Shown here in pieces: positions 9,614 to 17,090 of a stretch of 32,219 nt of DNA; positions within the stretch are counted from its first letter, which is position 1; the number at the start of each line of letters is the position of its first letter. The position numbers and the translations under genes are program-made. The stretch comes from a bacterium HR20 (GTDB lineage: Bacteria; Bacteroidota; Ignavibacteria; Kapaibacteriales; NICIL-2), in contig BEHW01000012.1 in NCBI GenBank assembly GCA_002898675.1, positions 1 to 32,219 of the forward strand, written 5' to 3'. The notes below the pieces were generated by a model, which did no database searches, was not told where the DNA came from, and was given only the letters and a program-made list of their open reading frames with translations.

Positions 9614-9958
9614 ATGCCCTACGAAGCAGTTGGTACGCTCTACAAAGTCTTCCCTGAGCAACAGATAACCGAGCGCTTTCGCAAACGCGAGTTCATCTTG
9701 AGCGTCCAGGACGGGATGTACGTCCAGCTGGTCAAATTCACGCTCAAGCAAGATCGCTGCAACCTCATCGAAGGCTACAAGCCTGGCGCGGAGCTGAAGG
9801 TGACATTTTCGATTTCCGGACGTGAAGTCCAAGGAAAGGATGGCGAACCGCTCTACTTTACCAGCCTCGATGCATGGAAGATCGAGCCGCTCAAGGACGC
9901 ACCGATGGGGCAAGACCTTTCGAGCCCCTTTGACACTAGCGACGATGTCCCATTTTAA
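9614..9958 (+). CDS. DUF3127 protein with an SSB-like C-terminal tip
   Basis: A 114-residue cytoplasmic protein that I recognise as DUF3127, a family of unknown function found mainly in Bacteroidota. The first 95 residues alternate short beta-type segments (YEAVGTLYKVF, REFILSVQ, YVQLVKFTL, ELKVTFSISGREV, YFTSLDAWKI), a pattern compatible with an OB-fold. The tail is acidic and ends in DDVPF, which closely resembles the DDIPF tip through which single-stranded-DNA-binding protein recruits partners. From this I infer, without proof, a nucleic-acid-related role. It sits 15 bases after alaS and 11 bases before purD, so it is very probably co-transcribed with them. No signal peptide or membrane segment is visible. 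Confidence 0.8.
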   Translation: MPYEAVGTLYKVFPEQQITERFRKREFILSVQDGMYVQLVKFTLKQDRCNLIEGYKPGAELKVTFSISGREVQGKDGEPLYFTSLDAWKIEPLKDAPMGQDLSSPFDTSDDVPF

Positions 9959-9969
9959 GTTGCTCCGCA

Positions 9970-11271
9970 ATGCGTACGCTTGTCATTGGCTCTGGTGGGA
10001 GAGAACACGCGATCGTTCGTGCTCTTGTGATGTCGGATTCACGCCCCGAAGTATGGGCGTTTCCAGGTAATCCCGGCATGTTCGAGTACGCGCAGAAGGC
10101 ACCGCTGAGCGATTCCCTCGATGGGAGTGCAGTTGCAGACTTTTGCCATGAATACAGCATTGACCTCGTTGTGATCGGCCCCGAAGCACCGCTTGCTGCA
10201 GGAATTGCCGACGTGCTTCGGCTCAAGGAAATTCCCGTCTTCGGTCCTTCCCAAGCTGCTGCACGGCTGGAATCATCGAAGTGGTACGCCAAACGTTTCA
10301 TGCAGCGCTACGGTATCCCGACGGCGCAGTGGGCAAGCTTCAGTGCAGACGACGCCGACCAAGCGCGGGAGTATATCGAGCAGCATCCACTGCCGATTGT
10401 CCTCAAAGTAGATGGATTGGCAGCAGGGAAAGGTGTCGTCGTTGCAACAAGTCATCAGGAAGCGCTCGGTGCGCTCGAGCGGATGTTCGGCGGAGCATAC
10501 GGCCAGGCAGGCAACCGCGTTGTGATCGAAGAATTCCTCCAGGGCGAAGAAGCGTCGGTCTTTGCAATTTGCGATGGCAACGACTACGTGCTCCTTGCAC
10601 CAGCGCAAGATCACAAGCGTCTCTACGACGGCGATCGCGGTCCGAACACCGGCGGTATGGGAGCGTACGCGCCAGCGCCACTTCTGCGTCCGGAACTACT
10701 CCGGACAATTGAGGAGCGTATTGTTGTGCCGACGCTGCAAGGGATGATCTCCGAGAATGCACCGTTCGTCGGGTGCCTCTACGTAGGCTTGATGATTGCC
10801 GATGGGAAACCATATGTGGTCGAGTACAACGTTCGCTTCGGCGATCCGGAGACGCAATCGGTGCTGGAGGTTTTCCGCGGTGACTTCGCACGGCTACTCT
10901 ACAGCGTAGCCCGCGGACGGCTGGAACGCAATGCTATCCAGACCGTTGCAGAAGGGTATAGCTGCACAGTTGTCCTTGCCAGCAAGGGATACCCTGGCGC
11001 GATCGAGACAGGCTTTCCGATCACAGGGATTGAACAGGCGCAGCAATACGCACGTATCTACCATGCCGGCACCGCGCTCGATGAGCACGGCAGACTCATC
11101 ACCGCTGGCGGCCGGGTGCTGAATGTAACTTCTCATGCTGCGACACTCGCTGCGGCCATCGAACAGTGCTACCGCGCAGTTGCAGCGATTCGGTTCGAAG
11201 GGATGTACTACCGCAGCGATATTGGTGCACGTGCACTGCGGCGATTGCAGTTGCTGGAGGACGGCCCGTGA
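9970..11271 (+). CDS. purD: Phosphoribosylamine--glycine ligase (GAR synthetase)
   Basis: A 433-residue ATP-grasp enzyme that joins phosphoribosylamine and glycine to make GAR, the second step of purine synthesis. The N-terminus has the family signature VIGSGGREHAIVRAL. IGPEAPLAAGIAD and FGPSQAAARLESSKWYAK follow, then the ATP-grasp segment VLKVDGLAAGKGVVVA and the diagnostic DHKRLYDGDRGPNTGGMGAY. EYNVRFGDPETQ carries metal ligands. Length is typical (about 420-435). It shares a gene run with purL although three genes separate the two enzymes. Its stop codon overlaps the GTG start of the epimerase gene (GTGA). Confidence 0.97.
   Translation: MRTLVIGSGGREHAIVRALVMSDSRPEVWAFPGNPGMFEYAQKAPLSDSLDGSAVADFCHEYSIDLVVIGPEAPLAAGIADVLRLKEIPVFGPSQAAARLESSKWYAKRFMQRYGIPTAQWASFSADDADQAREYIEQHPLPIVLKVDGLAAGKGVVVATSHQEALGALERMFGGAYGQAGNRVVIEEFLQGEEASVFAICDGNDYVLLAPAQDHKRLYDGDRGPNTGGMGAYAPAPLLRPELLRTIEERIVVPTLQGMISENAPFVGCLYVGLMIADGKPYVVEYNVRFGDPETQSVLEVFRGDFARLLYSVARGRLERNAIQTVAEGYSCTVVLASKGYPGAIETGFPITGIEQAQQYARIYHAGTALDEHGRLITAGGRVLNVTSHAATLAAAIEQCYRAVAAIRFEGMYYRSDIGARALRRLQLLEDGP
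11256..11267 (+). promoter_or_regulatory. Shine-Dalgarno sequence that fixes the epimerase GTG start
   Basis: TGGAGGA at 11256-11261 lies 6 bases before the GTG at 11268 and within the last codons of purD. It supports the GTG start over an ATG at 11166, which would overlap purD by over 100 bases and add a tail with no similarity to epimerases. Confidence 0.65.
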
Positions 11272-12272
11272 AAGTGCTCGTTACCGGTGGTGCCGGATTC
11301 ATTGGCTCGCACGTTGCGGAAGCCTACTGCGCGCGTGGACACGAGGTCGTTGTGCTCGATTCCTTCGTGACAGGACGGCGTGAAAACGTTCCCCGCGGCA
11401 TTCGCGTGGTGGAAATGGATATTCGCTCTCCTAGTGTGAGGGAGTTCCTGGCTTCGGAACGTTTCGATGCAATCAACCATCACGCTGCGCTCATCAATGT
11501 TCCAGACTCGTTTCGCCGGCCAGTCGAGTATGCCGATGTCAACGTGGTTGGAACGGTCAACCTTCTGCAAGCTGCGGTCGAAAGTCACGTGCGGACGTTC
11601 ATCTTTATCTCCACGTGCGCAGTGTATGCCGAAAGCAGGCACTTACCGTACGAAGAAACCCATCCAGTTGGGCCGGGCGATCCATACGGCACCTCTAAGC
11701 TTGCTGCGGAATTGTATGTCCAGATGTATGCCAAACAGTACTCCTCGTTGCGGAGCGTCATTCTGCGGTATGGAAACGTCTATGGACCGCGCCAGCAAGT
11801 CTATGGCGAAGGCAACTTGATTGCTGTCTGCATCGAGCGGTTGAACCAAGGGCAGCAGCCGGTGATTTTCGGCGATGGCATGCATACGCGCGATTACGTC
11901 TATGTCGGCGACGTTGCCGAGCTCAACTGCCGTGTACTCGAGCAGCCAATCAGTGGTGTATTCAACGTTGGGACAGGGCAGCAGCGGAGTGTCCTCGATG
12001 TCTACGCAACAGTTGCACGCACACTTGATGCTCCCTATGCGCCGGTCTTTGGTCCACCGCGACGTGAGCCGGCGCACGTGGCGCTTTCATCACAACGTCT
12101 CCAGCAAGCGACGGGCTGGATGCCGAAGACAACGTTCGATGATGGCATCCAGCGTACGGTAGCATGGTACCGCACACAACTGCAGAAATGGGATGCGACA
12201 CCTGCCGAACATTCTCTCGATCCTGCGACTGGCGCTGACGATTCCGCTCGTGTTGGCAATCGCCCACGATGA
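11268..12272 (+). CDS. NAD-dependent sugar-nucleotide epimerase/dehydratase (extended SDR)
   Basis: A 334-residue extended short-chain dehydrogenase of the UDP-glucose 4-epimerase-like group, acting on nucleotide sugars for surface polysaccharide or other glycans. It begins VKVLVTGGAGFIGSH (Rossmann GGAGFIG at residues 7-13). It has the active-site pair YGTSK (Tyr140, Lys144), an ISTCAVYAE serine/threonine segment near 115-121, and RYGNVYGPRQ. The exact substrate cannot be told from sequence; GalE is one option and a 4,6-dehydratase is less likely. It overlaps purD by 4 bases and runs 80 bases into pgsA. Its last 40 or so residues after GIQRTVAWYR are not conserved-looking, so the tail that overlaps pgsA is probably dispensable. 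Confidence 0.88.
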   Translation: MKVLVTGGAGFIGSHVAEAYCARGHEVVVLDSFVTGRRENVPRGIRVVEMDIRSPSVREFLASERFDAINHHAALINVPDSFRRPVEYADVNVVGTVNLLQAAVESHVRTFIFISTCAVYAESRHLPYEETHPVGPGDPYGTSKLAAELYVQMYAKQYSSLRSVILRYGNVYGPRQQVYGEGNLIAVCIERLNQGQQPVIFGDGMHTRDYVYVGDVAELNCRVLEQPISGVFNVGTGQQRSVLDVYATVARTLDAPYAPVFGPPRREPAHVALSSQRLQQATGWMPKTTFDDGIQRTVAWYRTQLQKWDATPAEHSLDPATGADDSARVGNRPR

Positions 12273-12708
12273 GCGTGCAGTCGCACTTGCGATTGGCATT
12301 GCAGCATTAGCCAGCGATGCGCTCGATGGCATGATCGCCCGCCGGTATAGCGTCGAATCGGAGCTTGGCCGTTTGCTCGATCCGCTGGCCGACAAGGTGC
12401 TGGCAGCGTCAGTGGCGCTGGCGTTGCTTGTGCGGCAGATGATTCCGTTGTGGTACGTTGCAGCAGTCATCGGACGGGATCTGCTCATCGTTGCTGGCGG
12501 TTTTGTGCTCCGGCGGCGAATCGGTGTCATTGCGCCATCACTGCCGATCGGGAAAGCGGCAGCAACCAGTATCGGTGTCGTGTTGCTCGCGGCGATCGCT
12601 GGTGTGTCAGGTGCTGTGCTCGCTGGACTTGCATTGGCAAGTAGTGTCCTGCTGCTATGGTCGCTCGTTGTGTATGCCGCACGTCTTCGACGTGCTCTTC
12701 GTCCTTGA
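12193..12708 (+). CDS. pgsA: CDP-alcohol phosphatidyltransferase, probably PgsA
   Basis: A 171-residue membrane enzyme of the CDP-alcohol phosphatidyltransferase family. It most likely makes phosphatidylglycerol phosphate from CDP-diacylglycerol and glycerol 3-phosphate. The family motif is complete: D42-x2-D45-G46-x2-A49-R50-x8-G59-x3-D63-x3-D67. The N-terminus MRHLPNILSILRL is the usual PgsA opening, and several hydrophobic segments follow. The start at 12193 is supported by this opening even though it overlaps the epimerase gene by 80 bases in another frame. Other family members (PgsA-like or cardiolipin synthases) use the same motif, so the substrate is inferred. Confidence 0.88.
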   Translation: MRHLPNILSILRLALTIPLVLAIAHDERAVALAIGIAALASDALDGMIARRYSVESELGRLLDPLADKVLAASVALALLVRQMIPLWYVAAVIGRDLLIVAGGFVLRRRIGVIAPSLPIGKAAATSIGVVLLAAIAGVSGAVLAGLALASSVLLLWSLVVYAARLRRALRP

Positions 12709-12747
12709 ACGCATCAGGTTGAATCACCGAGACTGAAAATCGCGCCG

Positions 12748-13752
12748 ATGGGATTCTTCGATAGCCTCAAAGCAAAAGTTCAAGCTGTAGCGCAGAAAGT
12801 AGGTGATACGCTCTCGTTCGATCGCCTCAAAGAAGGACTTGCCAAAACGCGGTCGGCAGTCTTTGGGCGGCTGGCTTCGCTCGTCCGGGGGCGCACGCTC
12901 GATGATGCGCTCCTTGCCGAGCTGGAGGAGGTGTTACTCCTTGCTGATGTCGGTGTGCGAACAACTGAGCGCATTCTGGATGGCCTGCGCCAACGCTGGC
13001 GCCGAAGCAATACTGATGACCCCGATGCAGTGCTCGATGCAATCAAAGCAGAAATCGCCGAGCGACTGCTCGCTGTCGGTGAACGTTCACCGCAGAAGGA
13101 AGAGCTTCCCAAGCCGTATGTCGTGATGATTGTCGGCGTCAATGGTGTAGGGAAAACAACGACCGTCGGCAAGCTTGCCTATAACTTCCAGCGCGAAGGC
13201 AAGCGTGTCATCATCGGAGCAGCGGATACATTTCGAGCCGCAGCTAACGAGCAATTGGCAACGTGGGCAGCGCGTGCGGGTGTCGAAATTGTGCAGCAGC
13301 AACGCGGCGCTGATCCGGCAGCTGTCGCCTACGATACGCTCAATGCAGCGATTGCGCGCGGAATGGATGTCTGCTTGATTGATACTGCAGGTCGGCTCCA
13401 TACCAAAGGCGGTCTGATGCAGGAGCTGGAGAAGATCTCGCGCGTCCTCAAAAAACTTGTTCCAGATGCTCCCCACGACGTCTGGCTCGTCCTCGATGCA
13501 ACCACGGGGCAGAACGCCATCGTGCAAGCACGGGAGTTCGCCAAAGTTGCTCCGCTATCGGGACTGATCGTCACCAAGCTCGATGGAACTGCCAAAGGTG
13601 GTGTAGTGCTCGCTATTGCAGACGAATTCCAGCTCCCAGTCCGCTACATCGGCGTGGGCGAGCGCATTGACGATTTGCAGCCATTCGACGCGATCGCATT
13701 CGTCGAGGCTCTCTTTGCCGAGCAGCCATCGGTACCACAATCTGTCGAGTAA
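12748..13752 (+). CDS. ftsY: Signal recognition particle receptor FtsY
   Basis: A 334-residue SRP-type GTPase that receives ribosome-nascent-chain complexes from Ffh at the inner membrane. The N domain is helical (about residues 20-120, beginning MGFFDSLKAK). The G domain shows GVNGVGKTTT (G1, about 130), the insertion-box DTFRAAANEQL, DTAGRLHTK (G3, about 212) and TKLDGTAKGG (G4, about 276). The long acidic A domain of enterobacterial FtsY is missing, leaving a short basic amphipathic N-terminus for membrane contact, as in many other phyla. It follows pgsA after 39 bases. The next gene starts 5 bases after its stop. Confidence 0.97.
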   Translation: MGFFDSLKAKVQAVAQKVGDTLSFDRLKEGLAKTRSAVFGRLASLVRGRTLDDALLAELEEVLLLADVGVRTTERILDGLRQRWRRSNTDDPDAVLDAIKAEIAERLLAVGERSPQKEELPKPYVVMIVGVNGVGKTTTVGKLAYNFQREGKRVIIGAADTFRAAANEQLATWAARAGVEIVQQQRGADPAAVAYDTLNAAIARGMDVCLIDTAGRLHTKGGLMQELEKISRVLKKLVPDAPHDVWLVLDATTGQNAIVQAREFAKVAPLSGLIVTKLDGTAKGGVVLAIADEFQLPVRYIGVGERIDDLQPFDAIAFVEALFAEQPSVPQSVE

Positions 13753-13757
13753 GACCG

Positions 13758-14366
13758 GTGCGCTGGTGGGGAGTAGGCAGAGGATACTTTCGAAATGTTG
13801 TCGCGATTGTGCTTTTTGTGGTGCTGGCTGGAACATTCGTTGCGTTGTTGTGGCTTCGTGACGCACTCCGGCCGCTGATGATTGCCTCCGAGAAGCGGCG
13901 TGTTCCGCTTCAAGAGCGAGTGTTCCGTCACAGCGAGATCAACCCAACGCACCCTACGCTTGGCGATGTGGTGGTGTTTGCCGCAATCTGCGATAGCTGT
14001 CTGGATGTTCTACGTGCCGAGCCTGCCCAGCGCGATACGACGTGTGAGCGTGCGGAGCTGCTGCGTCGTCGCGTCGAGCGACGTCTTGCAGCGGAACTCA
14101 ACCGCTACGGCTGGAGTGCCGAGCGCTTTTTGTTCTATCGCGATATTGTGCTTGCGACCTATCGCGACAGTATCCCGTCACCTCATTCCTGGATCGGGCG
14201 ATGCTTGCATCCACACGCTGTGCGCAGGAGCAACGCTGTGCTCGATAGTGCTCTCTCCCAGGCAGCCCGGCCACTTCTGCGCGGGCGGATCTGGTGGCTC
14301 CAGCTTGGCTTTGCCCAGCCACAGCCACCGAGGAGCGATACTGCCCTCCCCATGGAAGGAGGCTGA
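13758..14366 (+). CDS. Membrane-anchored protein of unknown function
   Basis: A 202-residue protein starting with GTG, 5 bases after ftsY. One strong transmembrane segment lies at about residues 12-34 (VVAIVLFVVLAGTFVALLWL), so I infer a short cytoplasmic N-terminus and an extracytoplasmic body. The body has a CDSC pair and two further cysteines (TTCERA, GRCLHP), an Arg-rich helical stretch (ELLRRRVERRLAAEL) and a C-terminal Pro-rich tail. I do not recognise the family. Its stop is 2 bases before the start of the outer-membrane receptor-like gene, so the two are almost certainly co-translated; a role in the envelope with that protein is a guess. Confidence 0.65.
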   Translation: MRWWGVGRGYFRNVVAIVLFVVLAGTFVALLWLRDALRPLMIASEKRRVPLQERVFRHSEINPTHPTLGDVVVFAAICDSCLDVLRAEPAQRDTTCERAELLRRRVERRLAAELNRYGWSAERFLFYRDIVLATYRDSIPSPHSWIGRCLHPHAVRRSNAVLDSALSQAARPLLRGRIWWLQLGFAQPQPPRSDTALPMEGG

Positions 14367-14368
14367 GG
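14356..14368 (+). promoter_or_regulatory. Strong Shine-Dalgarno sequence for the outer-membrane receptor-like gene
   Basis: AGGAGG at 14357-14362 lies 6 bases before the ATG at 14369. It supports this start, which also opens a signal peptide, over the ATG at 14294 inside the previous gene. Confidence 0.7.
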
Positions 14369-16249
14369 ATGTGCCTCCTTGCTTTGCTCATCCTTGCGTC
14401 CGCTGGCGCGATTGCAGCTCCGATGGTATCGGATTCAAGCGCCGCTGATTCATTGGTGCAACCGCTTCCATTCCATGGCGCGGTCTCGGCACTTGGGAGG
14501 CTCGATGTCTATCGGACGTTCACCCGCGATGCAATCGCTGGGCTTCCCTATCGAACGCTCGAGGATGTGCTCGATTGGCGGACCGCTTCGTACACGCTCT
14601 CGACAGGTGCGATCGGCGATTGGAATGTGCCGCTCCTTTTCGGTGAACGCCCGCGTGACCATGCTGTGCGTGCCGATGGTATGCCGATGACGGGTGCTGT
14701 GGTGGGCATCGTTCCTCCAGCGATGATGAGCCCAGAGTTTTTGGAGCACGTCGATCTCCTGGTCGGCAGCGATGCAGCGATTCTCGCTGGCGCGAGCTCT
14801 GGAACTGCGTACTGGTTCCAACAGCCATGGTACAATACGCGCACTCCCTACACGCGCGTCTGGTACTGCCAGTCGGCCTACGATTTCCTGGCCACTGATG
14901 GTGTGCTGTCGCAGAACGTTGCGCGCAACGTCAATGCAACGCTCGGTTTCCGACGGATGGTCACGCCAGGTCGCTATCCCAACCAATGGCTCGATATCTG
15001 GAACACCCGTGCACTACTGCGCTGGAACGTTTCGCCGGTGCTCAATCTCTCGCTCGTCCATCGCTTCGCTAATTGGGGGCTTGGCGCTAACGGCGGGGTT
15101 GATCCGACCATCAGCGATGACCCAACAAACGAGCGAACCGCACAAGTGTTCTATTCCAAGCTCGATGAGCGACTCTTCCGCCACGACGTTGAACTATTGG
15201 CAACATATCAGCTCTCGCCCCACCGTGTAGCAAGTGCCGGTATAGCACTTCAACTTGAGCAGTGGAATCTCTACCGCACGCCAGCGCTTGCGATCGGGGC
15301 GGATTCCTCGACGCACGTTCTGTGGCGCAACGACGCAGTCAATGCATTTGTGCGCTGGGAAGAACAACTCGATTCGCAGCTCGTTGCGATCGCGGGTGTC
15401 GAAGCAAGCGGAATTGCAGCAGAAAGCTCCGATTACAGCACTGCGCCGACAGCAAGAGATCGCTTCCAGGGTGCAGGCTTTGGGTACCTTCGTTGGGATG
15501 CATCGCCTGTTGTCATCCGGGGTGGAGTGCGATTGCTGCTTGCGCGCGGCGCGCTCTTGCCGATTGCTGGCGCAGCGGTGCGCTTTGGAGATAGCGCCTT
15601 TGCACTGACGTTCGATGGTAGCAGGACAGTTCGCGTCCCTTCTCTTGTGGAGGGGTTGTTGCCACCGGAGCGTGCATGGTTGCTGATGGTGCGGTTGGAG
15701 ACTGCGTTCGATTCAGCTGTTCGTGTTGCAGTAACAGGATACTGGCGCCGGTACGACAATCCTATCGTCGCCGAGCCGATTGTGCGAGGAGATACCATCA
15801 TCGCAACATCTGGTGCAGTGGCTTCACCGATGCACCGGAGCGGTCTGACGGTAGAGACGCTCTGGAGGATTGGCCGCCTGCAGCTTCGCCCGCAGCTTGT
15901 GTTCTCGTTCACCGGAGCACGTGAGCTTCCGTTCCTCTACGCAACACTTTCGCTCGGCTACGAGCATCGCATCGGACGCAACCGTATCGGTGGGGAGCTG
16001 TTCCTCAGAGCCAGAACACAAGTCTTCGCTGATCGGTTCATTCCGCAATCGTGGAGTTACCTGCCGACGGAGATCCCGCTGCCGGCTGCGGCCGATGGCG
16101 GGACGGTGATGCTCTGGGCACAGCTCGGGAACGCTACCGTAAAGCTCGCGATGGGGAATGTGCTCTCGGCATACTATGCAACGCTCTCAACTTTCCCGCA
16201 ATTTGACCGACATATAACGCTGAGCGTCGGCTGGTCGTTCTTCGACTGA
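14369..16249 (+). CDS. TonB-dependent-receptor-like outer-membrane protein (plug plus barrel)
   Basis: A 626-residue protein with a signal peptide (MCLLALLILASAGAIAA). The part up to about residue 170 resembles a receptor plug: a LEDVLDWRTASYTL segment, then VRADGMPMTG, then ILAGASSGTAY. The rest is built of many alternating amphipathic beta strands rich in Tyr, Trp and Arg. It ends in SVGWSFFD, close to the aromatic-terminated last strand of outer-membrane barrels. No TonB box and no N-terminal carboxypeptidase-like domain is visible, and it is shorter than most TonB-dependent receptors, so function as an active transporter is uncertain. Substrate unknown. It starts 2 bases after the membrane-anchored unknown gene. 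Confidence 0.68.
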   Translation: MCLLALLILASAGAIAAPMVSDSSAADSLVQPLPFHGAVSALGRLDVYRTFTRDAIAGLPYRTLEDVLDWRTASYTLSTGAIGDWNVPLLFGERPRDHAVRADGMPMTGAVVGIVPPAMMSPEFLEHVDLLVGSDAAILAGASSGTAYWFQQPWYNTRTPYTRVWYCQSAYDFLATDGVLSQNVARNVNATLGFRRMVTPGRYPNQWLDIWNTRALLRWNVSPVLNLSLVHRFANWGLGANGGVDPTISDDPTNERTAQVFYSKLDERLFRHDVELLATYQLSPHRVASAGIALQLEQWNLYRTPALAIGADSSTHVLWRNDAVNAFVRWEEQLDSQLVAIAGVEASGIAAESSDYSTAPTARDRFQGAGFGYLRWDASPVVIRGGVRLLLARGALLPIAGAAVRFGDSAFALTFDGSRTVRVPSLVEGLLPPERAWLLMVRLETAFDSAVRVAVTGYWRRYDNPIVAEPIVRGDTIIATSGAVASPMHRSGLTVETLWRIGRLQLRPQLVFSFTGARELPFLYATLSLGYEHRIGRNRIGGELFLRARTQVFADRFIPQSWSYLPTEIPLPAAADGGTVMLWAQLGNATVKLAMGNVLSAYYATLSTFPQFDRHITLSVGWSFFD

Positions 16250-16338
16250 CCAATGGATGGGCTGACGGCGCTCCCTGCAGCAATCGAAGCTGTAGCGACG
16301 AACCAACGGATGGGGTTTCAACGGGATCACGTCTGCGA

Positions 16339-16881
16339 ATGGATGCGCTCCTCGATGTCGAACGTTCTGCAACCTACGCACCGATGGAGCAACAGTTCTC
16401 CGCCCATGCTGAGCAAACTCGCGCACTCGAAATGTGCAACCAAGCCTATCGCCTTCATCGCGATGGGCGTATTGCAGAAGCAATCGAGCTCTACCGCGAG
16501 AGTATTACGCTGCACCCGACGCCAGAAGCGCATACGTTCTTGGGATGGGCGTATTCTTCGCTGGGACGCTATCGAGCGGCGATCGCGGAGTGCCTTCGCG
16601 CAATCAAACTCGATCCGCACTACGGCAACCCCTACAACGATATCGGTGTGTACTTGATGGAGCTCCGTCGCTTCGACGTTGCGGAATACTGGTTCCACCG
16701 GGCACTTGCGGCCCCACGCTATGCAACGCCACACTATGCGCACTACAATCTCGGCCGCCTCTATGAGCGACAGGGAGACTGGATTGGGGCAATTGGCGAA
16801 TACTACGCAGCGCTGATGATGGAGCCAAGCTATCATCCCGCAGCACTGGCTCTGCTCAACCTCCAAGCAAAGCTCAATTGA
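16339..16881 (+). CDS. TPR-repeat protein
   Basis: A 180-residue protein made almost wholly of tetratricopeptide repeats. About four repeats are visible, starting near residues 29, 63, 97 and 131, with consensus residues such as AIELYRESITLHP, FLGWAYSSLGRYRAAIAECLRAIKLDP and YNLGRLYERQGDWIGAIGEYYAALMMEP. TPR arrays bind other proteins; the partner here is unknown. No signal peptide is visible, so it is probably cytoplasmic. The ATG at 16384 is an alternative start, and the frame is open upstream without another usual start codon. It follows the receptor-like gene after 89 bases and is convergent with the MoxR gene. Confidence 0.82.
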   Translation: MDALLDVERSATYAPMEQQFSAHAEQTRALEMCNQAYRLHRDGRIAEAIELYRESITLHPTPEAHTFLGWAYSSLGRYRAAIAECLRAIKLDPHYGNPYNDIGVYLMELRRFDVAEYWFHRALAAPRYATPHYAHYNLGRLYERQGDWIGAIGEYYAALMMEPSYHPAALALLNLQAKLN

Positions 16882-17020
16882 TTTTGGCGTGTGCGACACT
16901 TTGAACAGCACGCAGACCCTAAACGTAGATCGGGTGGAACGAACGTAGCCGCCCCAATGGTGGAATGTGCGGCTTCCAGTTTGCTATGTGGACTATAGGG
17001 AGAGACTCACGTCCAACGTG

Positions 17021-17044
17021 GCGATGGTCAACACGAACCATCGC
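17021..17044. terminator. Hairpin in the gap between convergent TPR and moxR genes
   Basis: GCGATGGT (17021-17028) and ACCATCGC (17037-17044) form a perfect 8-bp stem with an 8-base loop, in the 209-base gap (16882-17090) between two convergent genes. No T-run follows on either strand, so intrinsic termination is unproven. The same gap holds a tandem direct repeat CGCAAGTGCA at 17042-17051 and 17054-17063. I see no gene in it. Confidence 0.4.
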
Positions 17045-17090
17045 AAGTGCACACGCAAGTGCAAGCGAGAACACGGCACGCCGGACTGGA

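Noticed and set aside
16919..17090. Possible small minus-strand gene in the gap after moxR with a hydrophobic stretch
   Set aside because: The frame starts inside moxR, has no start near the gap, and the hydrophobic run (AVFSLALACALAMV) is short.
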